Source of the DNA: Planctomycetota bacterium
GTDB lineage: Bacteria; Planctomycetota; UBA8742; SKZP01
Assembly (NCBI GenBank): GCA_007127275.1
Contig: SKZP01000590.1
Coordinates: 1-6,965 of the forward strand
Direction: 5' to 3'
DNA length: 6,965 nt
Shown: positions 1 to 5,745 of the stretch, in pieces
Numbering within the stretch: position 1 is the stretch's first letter
How the letters are laid out: each line of letters starts with the position of its first letter
The notes under the pieces: generated by a model
The model's database searches: none
Told to the model about the DNA's origin: nothing
The model's input: the letters and a program-made list of their open reading frames with translations, nothing else
Position numbers and translations under genes: made by a program

Positions 1-2
1 CA

Positions 3-827
3 CCGGATGCCGGCGGCGCCGCGGGCGTGTTTCAGCAACGGCAGCGCCAACAACGGCCGCGACGAGAAGACGAGGAGGCGACGCTCAAGCCGCCCCGTGG
101 GCTGGTCGCCGAGGCGCAAATGACGTCCGTTGACCTTGCCTGGGTGCCAGAGCCCGCCTCGACGGTATATCCGGAGGCATACGACGTGCTGTACTGGCCG
201 GATACGCCGGCGGGATTCGCGCTGCGCCGTCGCCTGTACGAGCGGCCGCAACCGGGTCGCACAGCGCGCATTGAGGGGCTTGAGCCGCGTACTGAGTATC
301 TGATTGCCGTGCGCGCCGCGAGTCAGCGGGTGCTTGAGCTGGAACGTCGCGGCGACTACTCGCTCTCCAAGCTGAGCGAGCCGGTGCGTGTCCGTACCGA
401 GGCGAACCCGCAGCTAGCGCTGCTCGCCGCGACCCGTGACCGCGACCCCCGGGCCGTCTTCCGTCTGGACTACACCGACCTGGACAGTGGCGAGCGCCAT
501 GCGTTTGCGGTGGTCACGCACGTCGGCGACGCCGTCGAGCTGCGCGTCGAGATCAATGGTCGAGAGCGACTTCTCGCGCCCGGCTACGAGGTGCTGCGCA
601 CGGTCCGCGTACCGTACCGGCCGTTGGCCGGCGAAGCGGGAGAGCGGGGCTGGCACGAGTTGTCCCTGGCGAACGGCGAGGCGCCCCGCGACGTGCTGGA
701 CGACACGTTGTTCGAGCTTCGCCTGCCGCGCCGAGTCGACCCGCGCACCCCGGTGCCGCGCACGCGTCACGCCGTCGTGCTGCGCAATCTCCGCACGCAA
801 GAGGAGCGGTTGCTCATCGCCGAGTAA
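3..827 (+). CDS. Fibronectin type III domain protein, 5'-truncated by the window edge
   Basis: The frame is open from the first bases of the window, so the true start probably lies upstream. A GTG at 27 would give 266 residues, but no ribosome binding site precedes it. Numbered from that GTG, residues 1-20 are rich in Gln, Arg and Glu and look like a linker. Residues 22-124 read as one FN3 domain: an opening PRGLVAEA strand, SVDLAWVP with the conserved core Trp, then LEPRTEYLIAVRA, which matches the usual L-x-P-x-T-x-Y-x-(I/V)-x-V-x-A signature, and a closing SEPVRVRT strand. Residues 130-266 are rich in beta-type sequence and match nothing I recognise. FN3 domains normally mediate binding and are common in secreted or surface proteins. 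The N-terminus is missing, so location cannot be judged. The gene converges on the lipoprotein gene downstream. The FN3 call is fairly firm; the function is unknown. Confidence 0.8.
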   Translation, partial: PDAGGAAGVFQQRQRQQRPRREDEEATLKPPRGLVAEAQMTSVDLAWVPEPASTVYPEAYDVLYWPDTPAGFALRRRLYERPQPGRTARIEGLEPRTEYLIAVRAASQRVLELERRGDYSLSKLSEPVRVRTEANPQLALLAATRDRDPRAVFRLDYTDLDSGERHAFAVVTHVGDAVELRVEINGRERLLAPGYEVLRTVRVPYRPLAGEAGERGWHELSLANGEAPRDVLDDTLFELRLPRRVDPRTPVPRTRHAVVLRNLRTQEERLLIAE

Positions 828-844
828 CCGGCACGGCGCGACTT

Positions 845-880
845 AGGAGCTGTCAGCTCCTTGGGAGCGGTCAGCTCCTT
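845..880. repeat. Tandem pair of short palindromes between convergent genes
   Basis: Two near-identical 17-bp units, at 846-862 and 864-880, differ at one position. The first sits in a palindrome at 845-861 made of an 8-bp perfect inverted repeat (AGGAGCTG / CAGCTCCT) around a single T. The second has a 5-bp stem (GGAGC / GCTCC) with a 5-nt loop. No T-run follows on either strand, so this is not a classic intrinsic terminator. Its place between two convergent stop codons would still suit a bidirectional transcript-end hairpin. The same core forms the tips of the inverted-repeat element at 5746-5920. Confidence 0.7.
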
Positions 881-911
881 ACCGCCACAGGCGTGACCTC
901 TTGACTGTACG

Positions 912-1463
912 CTACCGGCGACGGCGCTCGTCTGTTGGACCGTGGCCGGGAGCGCGCTGTTGGAGGCGCGGGGCGCGGTGGCTTCTCGGCGGCACGTAGC
1001 GCGGCGCGATACTGACCGAGCGACGCGGGCGGTGATTGCTTGCGTGAATATGGAAGTTCACATACGGGCGCGCGCCGACGTAGTCGAGCCGGATGCTGCT
1101 GCCTACGTGAACGCGTAGTGAACGCGGCAGCCGACGCGCCTTCATCCAACTGCCGTCGTAGTAATAGTAGTACACGCCGGCATCCGGATGGTGGTAGGCG
1201 TGAATCTCAGGGTAGTAGACCCAGCCTCGCGTGGTTGTGGTGACGGTGGTCGTGGCGCTGCCGTCGGAGTGGTAGGTGGTCGTCGAGCGTTCTTCGGTGA
1301 CGGTTTGCTGGGAGGAGCTACCGCTGTAGCTCATGGAGGCGTAGCATCCGCTCGCCAGAACCGCGACGGCGAGAAATGCTGACGCCGACGCGAGGCGCCG
1401 GGCCGACGCCGCGGCACCGGGAAGGAGCGGCACGACTGTGCTGGGAGTCGTCGTCACGTTCAT
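912..1463 (-). CDS. Small predicted lipoprotein with Tyr-rich YYPEIHAYHHP-type domain
   Basis: A 183-residue protein with a lipoprotein signal: Arg22-Arg23, a hydrophobic stretch from about 26 to 36, and the lipobox LASG|C with Cys40 as the expected lipidated residue. It is therefore probably exported and membrane-anchored. Residues 50-80 are a Ser/Thr-rich linker. Residues 80-135 form a compact Tyr- and Trp-rich segment with YYPEIHAYHHPDAGVYYYYYDGSW, followed by a basic stretch and LDYVGARPY. From memory, this layout resembles uncharacterised bacterial proteins with a YYYP-x-VYY-x(n)-Y-W-x-x-G-W pattern; their function is not known. The tail from 143 is Arg/Pro/His-rich and probably disordered. 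I chose the ATG at 1463 because it puts the signal peptide at the N-terminus and has an AAAGG about 10 nt upstream. A longer open frame reaches 1685, but that extension has no recognisable features. Convergent with the FN3 gene. Confidence 0.8.
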   Translation of the reverse strand: MNVTTTPSTVVPLLPGAAASARRLASASAFLAVAVLASGCYASMSYSGSSSQQTVTEERSTTTYHSDGSATTTVTTTTRGWVYYPEIHAYHHPDAGVYYYYYDGSWMKARRLPRSLRVHVGSSIRLDYVGARPYVNFHIHASNHRPRRSVSIAPRYVPPRSHRAPRLQQRAPGHGPTDERRRR

Positions 1464-1554
1464 CACAAAACAACCTTTCCCGAAGCCAGGTACCGAACGA
1501 CACGGAAAGAAAAGCTTTTGCGGATCCAAGCCCGGAGCCGACCCGCCACCATTT

Positions 1555-1560
1555 AGTATA
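1555..1560 (-). promoter_or_regulatory. Candidate -10 box for the lipoprotein gene
   Basis: Read on the minus strand, TATACT at 1560-1555 matches the sigma-70 -10 consensus at five of six positions. It would give a leader of about 85 nt before the ATG at 1463. No convincing -35 hexamer sits at 16-18 bp; the closest, TGAACT, is 19 bp away. This is a weak call. Confidence 0.25.
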
Positions 1561-1957
1561 GTACGGATGCCGGCGGCAGAGTTCACGCATGTGAAAAATT
1601 TGCCTGCCGGTCCAGTGCTCGGATCCGGTGCTCGGAAGTAAGCCGCACCCCGGAGGGGAGGGAATTGATACGGTGTGGCTGGCACCTGCCGCGACTCGTT
1701 CTCTCCGCTGTACCTGCCATCTCGAACGGCCTTTCAACGAACGTCGTGTGCCACAATGCGACTTCCGTTGAGGGAAGCATCCATCTGCAGCGCCGGCAAT
1801 GTGCCTTTGGGGGTCAATGTTCTCGGGTGGATTGAAGGTTGTGTGCAGCGTCGCGTCCGAGCATCTCCAGGTCGCGGAAAAGTCGCCGAGGCGCGAGAGT
1901 GGGTGCGGCCCATGGGCTTGACAAACACAGCGTTCCACATCTTGGAGATGCTCAAAG

Positions 1958-1988
1958 TTGCGCGTGGTGGCTGCGTTCCATGTATAAT
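1958..1988 (+). promoter_or_regulatory. Candidate promoter of the MIT-AAA ATPase gene
   Basis: A perfect TATAAT lies at 1983-1988. A TTGCGC hexamer at 1958-1963 is 19 bp upstream, longer than the usual 17 bp. The same hexamer serves as the likely -35 of the tRNA promoter in this window, which lends mild support. The implied leader is about 95 nt. The -10 is good and the -35 uncertain. Confidence 0.4.
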
Positions 1989-2091
1989 CCGCGGGCGACC
2001 ATGCCATGGCGGCCCGGTCGCATCCGTCGTCGGTGGCGAGTCAATTCTAGCGGACCAAGTGCATATCACCCCGTGCGAGGGCGCCCCCCCC

Positions 2092-3321
2092 ATGAGCTTC
2101 GACCTTTCCAGCCAGATCCGCAAAGCGCGTGACAACGCTCGACTCACCGCCAAGAAGGCGTATGAGGAGGGCAACTACACGAACGCGGCAAACTACTACG
2201 AGAAGGCTGCCGAGTTGACGCTACGCCTTGCGGAGTATCAGGCGAGCCGCAAGGTCGAGATGGAAATGAAGAAGGAGGCGCTCGGCTACCGCGAGATTGC
2301 CCAGCGGCTGACCAGCGAAAACGGCGGGGCTGCTGCCGTGCGCGGCGGCGGCAAGTCGCTGGAGCCGGACGAGGCGGGCGACAAAAAAGGGGGCGTCGGC
2401 GCCGGCGGCGAGTTCGAAGGGGTGGTCAACGGGCTCGTACACACCTCGACGCTGACCTGGCAGGACATCGGCGGCCTCGCCGACACCAAGGCCGACGTGA
2501 AGTACACCCTCGGCGTCAGCCTCGCCAAACCGCCGCAAGGGGTACACGTCGGCCTGTGGCGCAACATCCTCTTTTACGGCCCACCCGGTACGGGCAAGAC
2601 GCTGCTTGCCGCGGCGACGAGCAACGCCCTGCGCACCGAACGCGGCCGGGCGCTGTTCTTCAACGTCAAGGTCTCGAACGTGATGTCGAAGTACTTCGGC
2701 GAGTCCTCGAAAATCATCTCCGAACTCTACGGCACGGCGCGCGACCACTCCCCGGCCGTCGTCTTCCTCGACGAGTTCGAAAGCTTGAGCCCAAAGCGCA
2801 ACGACGAGTCCACCGGGGCCGAGCGGCGCATCCTCTCGACCATCCTCGCCGAGCTCGACGGCTTGAGCGAAAAGGGCCGCAGCGACATTTTCGTGTTGAC
2901 CATTGCCGCGACGAACCGGCCGTGGGACATCGACTCCGCGGTGCTGAGCCGCTTCGAGAAAAAGATCCTCATTCCGTTGCCGGACCGTGAGACGCGCAAG
3001 CAGATCCTCAACATTCAGATTGACAAGCGCGGCTACCGAATTGATGGCGCGCGAGACTCGCTGCTAGACGCGACCGAAGGCTTCTCCGGACGCGAGATTG
3101 AGCGGCTGTGCAAGGAGGCCATTGGCCGGATGATTCAGGAGCAAAACCGCGACATCCCCAAGCTCGTCGACCAAGGACTCGACAAGCTGCGCGGCTACCA
3201 ACTGCGCGTCCGCCCGCTTACCCTTGCCGACTTCGAGCACGCCCTCGCCGGCACGAGCCCCGCCACAAGTCCCGAAGAGATGAAGCGCTACGAAGACTGG
3301 CGCGAGCAAACCGACGGCTAA
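2092..3321 (+). CDS. MIT-AAA+ ATPase of the Vps4/katanin (meiotic) type
   Basis: A 409-residue AAA+ ATPase whose layout matches Vps4. Residues 5-75 form three predicted helices (5-28, 29-50, 51-75) with the MIT/TPR-like pattern AYEEGNYTNAANYYEKAAEL and a third helix ending in ALGYREIAQRL. A Gly-rich linker covers 80-118. The AAA module opens with LTWQDIGGL (121-129). It has Walker A GPPGTGKT (163-170), an aromatic pore loop KYFGES (200-205), Walker B VVFLDE (223-228), an RNDESTGAERRI second pore-loop region, sensor 1 AATN (272-275), arginine finger Arg287 in LSRFEKKI, and GFSGREIE (330-337) in the sensor-2 region. The C-terminus has DFEHAL, then TSP and YEDW, as in the closing helix of Vps4 and katanin. 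Known relatives are hexamers that thread protein substrates through a central pore. I chose the ATG at 2092 because the MIT helices start there and GAGGG lies 10 nt upstream. The upstream in-frame extension does not look coding. The substrate is unknown. A TPR-like reading of the N-terminus is possible. Confidence 0.9.
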   Translation: MSFDLSSQIRKARDNARLTAKKAYEEGNYTNAANYYEKAAELTLRLAEYQASRKVEMEMKKEALGYREIAQRLTSENGGAAAVRGGGKSLEPDEAGDKKGGVGAGGEFEGVVNGLVHTSTLTWQDIGGLADTKADVKYTLGVSLAKPPQGVHVGLWRNILFYGPPGTGKTLLAAATSNALRTERGRALFFNVKVSNVMSKYFGESSKIISELYGTARDHSPAVVFLDEFESLSPKRNDESTGAERRILSTILAELDGLSEKGRSDIFVLTIAATNRPWDIDSAVLSRFEKKILIPLPDRETRKQILNIQIDKRGYRIDGARDSLLDATEGFSGREIERLCKEAIGRMIQEQNRDIPKLVDQGLDKLRGYQLRVRPLTLADFEHALAGTSPATSPEEMKRYEDWREQTDG

Positions 3322-3447
3322 ACCCCTTGTCAAAAGGGATTCGCAATAAGCCCGCGGGCTACGGCCCGTGGGTCGCTCTGGAAATCCACCCACGGGCGGC
3401 AGCCCGTGGGCTTGGACAATTACGAATCCCAAACGCGACGGGGTTTA
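3319..3447. repeat. Large imperfect inverted repeat starting at the ATPase stop codon
   Basis: Nested complementary arms surround a 14-nt loop at 3374-3387. The outer pair is TAAACCCC (3319-3326, including the stop codon) with GGGGTTTA (3440-3447). The next pair is GGGATTCG (3336-3343) with CGAATCCC (3423-3430). The inner arms at 3348-3373 and 3388-3413 pair through AAGCCC...GGCCCGTGGGT and ACCCACGGGC...GGGCTT. Each inner arm also has its own smaller self-complementary CCCG/CGGG core. In RNA this would fold into a long interrupted stem and could protect or end the ATPase transcript. There is no poly-T tract. Confidence 0.7.
3365..3426. repeat. CCCGTGGG-type interspersed repeat, copy 1
   Basis: This copy runs from CCCGTGGGTCG (3365-3375) through CACGGGCG to CCCGTGGGCTT (3403-3413) and ATTACGAA (3419-3426). 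Copy 2, at 3601-3663, has the same ordered blocks in the same direction. The copy forms the inner part of the larger inverted repeat. Its GC-rich, self-complementary, non-coding nature resembles REP-type elements. Confidence 0.6.
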
Positions 3448-3600
3448 GCAGCCGGGCGAAAACCTCTCATGTGCACGCAAGGCCGTGCCGAGTGAGCCCG
3501 CGAACGACCACTTCGGCCAGCAAGCACTTCTGGGTTTGACATGCCGCCGAGGCACGTACCGGGCCCAAACTGCCCGCGCCTTTAGATCCGTAGTTGCGAA

Positions 3601-3663
3601 CCCGTGGGTCGAGCCGCATTCGTGTTCCCGACCTACGGGCGAATCCCGTGGGCTTATTACGAA
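3601..3663. repeat. CCCGTGGG-type interspersed repeat, copy 2
   Basis: The ordered blocks are CCCGTGGGTCG (3601-3611), TACGGGCGAAT (3634-3644), CCCGTGGGCTT (3645-3655) and ATTACGAA (3656-3663). They follow copy 1 in order and direction, with small insertions and deletions and a diverged middle. Unlike copy 1, no matching outer inverted arms are seen. Confidence 0.55.
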
Positions 3664-3680
3664 CGTTGCGATCAGACAGA

Positions 3681-3724
3681 ATGCGAAAGGCCCGATTCCC
3701 CTGAAGCTAGGAGAACCGGGCCTT
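3681..3724 (-). terminator. Intrinsic-type terminator of the tRNA-Pro gene
   Basis: On the minus strand, just downstream of the tRNA, AAGGCCCGGTTCTCC (3724-3710) pairs with GGGGAATCGGGCCTT (3701-3687) across a 9-nt loop. The stem has about 13 pairs with small mismatches. A moderately T-rich stretch, TTCGCAT, follows. Position and shape fit a factor-independent terminator, although the T-run is interrupted. Confidence 0.7.
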
Positions 3725-3731
3725 CGATTGA

Positions 3732-3806
3732 TCGGGGTGAGAGGATTTGAACCTCCGGCCTCTACGACCCGAACGTAGCGCTCTAGCCAAGCTGAGCTAC
3801 ACCCCG
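3732..3806 (-). tRNA. tRNA-Pro, anticodon CGG
   Basis: The minus strand folds into a complete cloverleaf of 75 nt. The acceptor stem is CGGGGTG (3806-3800) with CACCCCG (3739-3733). The D arm is GCTC/GAGC with GG in the loop. The anticodon stem is CTACG/CGTAG with loop TTCGGGT, which places anticodon CGG at 3771-3769 and reads the codon CCG. The variable loop has five nucleotides, and the T arm has loop TTCAAAT. The C1-G72 pair and discriminator A73 (3732) are the known identity features of bacterial tRNA-Pro. CCA is not encoded, so it must be added by the CCA-adding enzyme. The gene has its own promoter and terminator and stands opposite its protein-coding neighbours. Confidence 0.96.
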
Positions 3807-3816
3807 TTCGTCGAAA

Positions 3817-3845
3817 ACTATAGCAGTGCGTTGAGTGTCGCGCAA
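3817..3845 (-). promoter_or_regulatory. Promoter of tRNA-Pro
   Basis: Read on the minus strand, TTGCGC (3845-3840) and TATAGT (3822-3817) are separated by exactly 17 bp. The -10 ends 10 nt before the first base of the mature tRNA, so the 5' leader would be very short. The -10 matches the consensus at five of six positions. The -35 matches only at its first three bases. Confidence 0.65.
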
Positions 3846-4035
3846 GAGGACGCTGTGCCAAGCGAACGTTGGACGTTCCTCTTTCCCTTCCGTGCAGCTC
3901 GTTGTTTGATGCAAGCTGTTTGCGGCCCGACAACGACCGGTCAACGACCGCTATTCACTGGTCACGGGCACAGGATGGCACGCAGAATAATGGGTGCGTG
4001 GCTGGGACTGCCGTAGGGGCGTGGGTACCGAAACG

Positions 4036-4041
4036 AAGGAG
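4036..4041 (+). promoter_or_regulatory. Ribosome binding site deciding a GTG start
   Basis: AAGGAG lies 6 nt before the GTG at 4048. It is the clearest Shine-Dalgarno sequence in the window. It favours the GTG over an in-frame ATG at 3994, which lacks one and would add 18 unlikely residues before the beta strand that leads into the catalytic GDLHG. Confidence 0.75.
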
Positions 4042-4047
4042 ACGAGC

Positions 4048-4776
4048 GTGGGCGTGTTGTTCGCAGCGTTGGGGGACCTACACGGACCGAGTGCGTACTT
4101 GGAGATGGCGCTGGAGGCGATTGCCCGGCGCAAGGCGGAGATGCATGCGGTGCTGCTGGTCGGAGACATCGGCCCCGACGCCGGCGGACGTGGGCGCGCG
4201 TACGACTATCAGCGCCACCTTGCGGCGATCCAAGCGACGCTTTCGCGGTTTGAGCCGTTGGGCCTCGAACTTGTCTGGGTGCCGGGCAACCATGATCCGG
4301 ATGAATTGCCACTGCCGGGCAACGTGGACCGAGTCTACCGGCCGGTCGAGATTGCCGGGGTGCGCATTGCGGGGATTGGCGGGGCGGGGCCGGCGCGGTT
4401 CGGCTTTCCTTACGAGTGGAGCGAGGAGGAGATTCGCCGGCGGGCCGTACCCGAGTGCGACATCTTGATCAGCCACGCGCCGCCGAAGGATACGCCGCTG
4501 GACTCCGTCGCCTACGACCGTGACAAGCACGTCGGTAGCGAAGCGATTCGTGAGCGGGCCGAGGCGCACGAGGGGCTGATGCTTTGCGGGCACATTCACG
4601 AGTCCGCCGGGGCGGTGCAACTCGGACGCTGCCTCGTCGCGAACCTGGGCTCGCTGGGACAGCCGTATCCACAGCCCCGCGTTGCCTGGGTCGGCCGCAA
4701 CGAGAGCGACGGCACCTTTCACGTAGCCCTGGAGCACCTCGAAACCGGGCACATGGAAGAGTGGCGCCACACGTGA
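4048..4776 (+). CDS. Metallophosphoesterase, Icc-related (COG2129-like) type
   Basis: A 242-residue calcineurin-like phosphoesterase with every family motif in order: GDLHG (9-13, metal ligands Asp10 and His12), GDIG (39-42, Asp40), PGNHD (79-83, Asn81 and catalytic His82), SHAPPKDTPLD (142-152, His143) and GHIHES (181-186, His182 and His184). It closes with VANLGSLGQ, which resembles the NPGS turn of this family. Such enzymes bind two metal ions and hydrolyse phosphomono- or phosphodiesters. The SHAPPxDTxxD and GHIHES signatures point to the group of small cytosolic phosphoesterases related to Icc, whose substrates are mostly unknown. There is no signal peptide or membrane segment. A strong AAGGAG fixes the GTG start. 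A second phosphoesterase follows 161 bp downstream on the same strand and may share the transcript. The fold is certain; the substrate is not. Confidence 0.92.
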   Translation: MGVLFAALGDLHGPSAYLEMALEAIARRKAEMHAVLLVGDIGPDAGGRGRAYDYQRHLAAIQATLSRFEPLGLELVWVPGNHDPDELPLPGNVDRVYRPVEIAGVRIAGIGGAGPARFGFPYEWSEEEIRRRAVPECDILISHAPPKDTPLDSVAYDRDKHVGSEAIRERAEAHEGLMLCGHIHESAGAVQLGRCLVANLGSLGQPYPQPRVAWVGRNESDGTFHVALEHLETGHMEEWRHT

Positions 4777-4808
4777 GATGCGGCAGCAGCTGGGGTCATG
4801 AGCATCTT

Positions 4809-4828
4809 CCGGTGCCGCGCGGCACCGG
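4809..4828. repeat. Perfect 20-bp palindrome between the two phosphoesterase genes
   Basis: CCGGTGCCGC is followed directly by its reverse complement. As RNA it would form an 8-bp stem with a GCGC loop. No T-run follows, so it is a poor intrinsic terminator. It could be a protein-binding operator or a REP-like hairpin that sets expression of the downstream gene. It starts 32 bp after the stop of the first phosphoesterase gene. Confidence 0.7.
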
Positions 4829-4881
4829 CACCGCTGGACATGAATGAAACGTCTCGACGGGTTCGATTTTTCGTTGAAATG

Positions 4882-4887
4882 TATATT
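4882..4887 (+). promoter_or_regulatory. Candidate -10 box upstream of the second phosphoesterase
   Basis: TATATT at 4882-4887 lies in the only AT-rich patch of this gap, about 50 nt before the ATG at 4938. No good -35 hexamer is seen at the right distance. It suggests the second phosphoesterase may have its own promoter. Confidence 0.25.
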
Positions 4888-4937
4888 GTGCCCGGCACCC
4901 TCGGGATTCACGGCAGGGACTTCGTTCGGGCTGTTCA

Positions 4938-5678
4938 ATGTCCTCCTCGGTGCCGCCACGACTCTTCTTGCTTTCCGACCCGCATCTCGGCCGGGAAATG
5001 ACCGGCTTCGGAGAGCGTTGGGCGGCGCATGTCGAACGCATCCGTGCCAACTGGATCGCCACCGTCGCTCCGGATGACGTCGTACTCGTGCCGGGCGACA
5101 TCTCGTGGCGCAAGACGTTGCGCGAGGCGGTGCAGGACCTTGAATGGCTCGACGCCTTGCCGGGACGGCACAAGGTGCTCGTCAAGGGGAACCATGATTG
5201 GTGGTGGAGCCGCGCCGAAAAGGTGCGCGCCGCGTTGCCGCCGAGCCTCGCCGCCGTGGATGCGGATGCGCAGCTACTCGAGGCGGGCGTGATTGTCGCC
5301 GGTTCGAAAGGGTTTGTGGCGCCGCCGGATCCGTACTTCGGCGAGTCGGACCGCAAGGCGTTCGTGCGCAACTTGCGCCGCGTGCAAGAAGCACTCGGTG
5401 CCGCCGAGTTGCTCAAGCGCGAAGCCCCCGAAGCCCCGGTGATCGTGCTGATCCACTATCCCCCCTTCACAAGTGACGGCAAGCCCACCGAGTTTTCGCA
5501 AGCAATCGAAGCCGCCGGGTTTGTCGACCACTGCGTCTTCGGCCACTTCCACTTCGAGCACGAGTGGAAAGCCTGCCCGCAAGGCAACCAACGCGGCGTC
5601 ACCTACTGGCTCGGCAGCGCCGACTACCTGAACTTCACCCCAATCCAGATTCACCACCAAGCCGGTCCACAAGTCTGA
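4938..5678 (+). CDS. Metallophosphoesterase, COG1768-like predicted phosphohydrolase
   Basis: A 246-residue calcineurin-like phosphoesterase. The motifs are SDPHLG (13-18, Asp14 and His16), PGDISW (52-57, Asp54), KGNHDWWW (83-90, Asn85 and His86), HYPPF (173-177, His173) and GHFHFE (202-207, His203 and His205). All expected metal ligands are present. The first motif has Pro where SDLHL is usual. The GREMTGFGERWAAHVERIRANW-type segment at 19-39, together with PGDISW and KGNHDWWW, places it in the COG1768-like group rather than with the upstream enzyme. No physiological substrate is known to me for that group. It looks cytosolic. The ATG at 4938 lacks a good Shine-Dalgarno sequence; a GTG four codons later is no better. 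The two tandem phosphoesterases are too different to be a recent duplication. Confidence 0.92.
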   Translation: MSSSVPPRLFLLSDPHLGREMTGFGERWAAHVERIRANWIATVAPDDVVLVPGDISWRKTLREAVQDLEWLDALPGRHKVLVKGNHDWWWSRAEKVRAALPPSLAAVDADAQLLEAGVIVAGSKGFVAPPDPYFGESDRKAFVRNLRRVQEALGAAELLKREAPEAPVIVLIHYPPFTSDGKPTEFSQAIEAAGFVDHCVFGHFHFEHEWKACPQGNQRGVTYWLGSADYLNFTPIQIHHQAGPQV

Positions 5679-5745
5679 ATCCGTCGGCGGTGGGGCAGCC
5701 GGCTGTTGTTGCAAAGAGAACTTGGGCGGAACGCTCGCTTTCCGT

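Larger units (their letters stand above)
1464..2091. other. Long intergenic region between divergent genes, no gene seen
   Basis: About 630 bp separate the lipoprotein start from the ATPase start. Open frames cross it on both strands, but their translations are rich in Cys, Arg and His, have no domain or signal, and have no plausible ribosome binding sites. It holds a candidate promoter facing each way and a short direct repeat, GTGCTCGG, at about 1615-1635. Nothing else stands out. Confidence 0.6.

Noticed and set aside
1464..1685. In-frame N-terminal extension of the lipoprotein
   Set aside because: It would bury the signal peptide and lipobox 74 residues inside the protein, and its sequence has no recognisable feature.
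1918..1923. Perfect TTGACA that could be a -35 box for the ATPase gene
   Set aside because: No -10-like hexamer lies 16-19 bp downstream; the TATAAT at 1983 is far too distant.
1318..2007. Minus-strand open frame of 229 codons
   Set aside because: It overlaps the lipoprotein start in another frame and crosses the divergent promoter region, with no domain or ribosome binding site.
1675..2091. In-frame upstream extension of the ATPase gene by 139 codons
   Set aside because: The translation is rich in Cys, Arg and Pro with no domain, and contains the candidate promoter at 1958-1988. The MIT helices and the ribosome binding site support the start at 2092.
3365..3663. CRISPR array from the spaced CCCGTGGG repeats
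   Set aside because: The copies are few, imperfect and unevenly spaced, are themselves partly palindromic, and have no cas genes nearby.
3732..3806. tRNA-Pro as an integration site for a mobile island
   Set aside because: No integrase and no repeated tRNA 3' end were found in the window. The neighbouring repeats differ from the tRNA sequence.
3445..3933. Open frames across the tRNA on both strands
   Set aside because: They read through the tRNA-Pro gene, its promoter and terminator, and a repeat copy. Peptides such as SSAWLERYVRVVEAGGSNP are the familiar product of translating a tRNA.
3931..3950. Two direct copies of CAACGACCG with an 11-bp period
   Set aside because: Too short and only two copies. 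It could be an operator, but nothing else supports that.
4078..4959. Minus-strand open frame of 293 codons opposite the first phosphoesterase
   Set aside because: The plus strand holds a complete set of phosphoesterase motifs and a strong ribosome binding site. The antisense frame has none.
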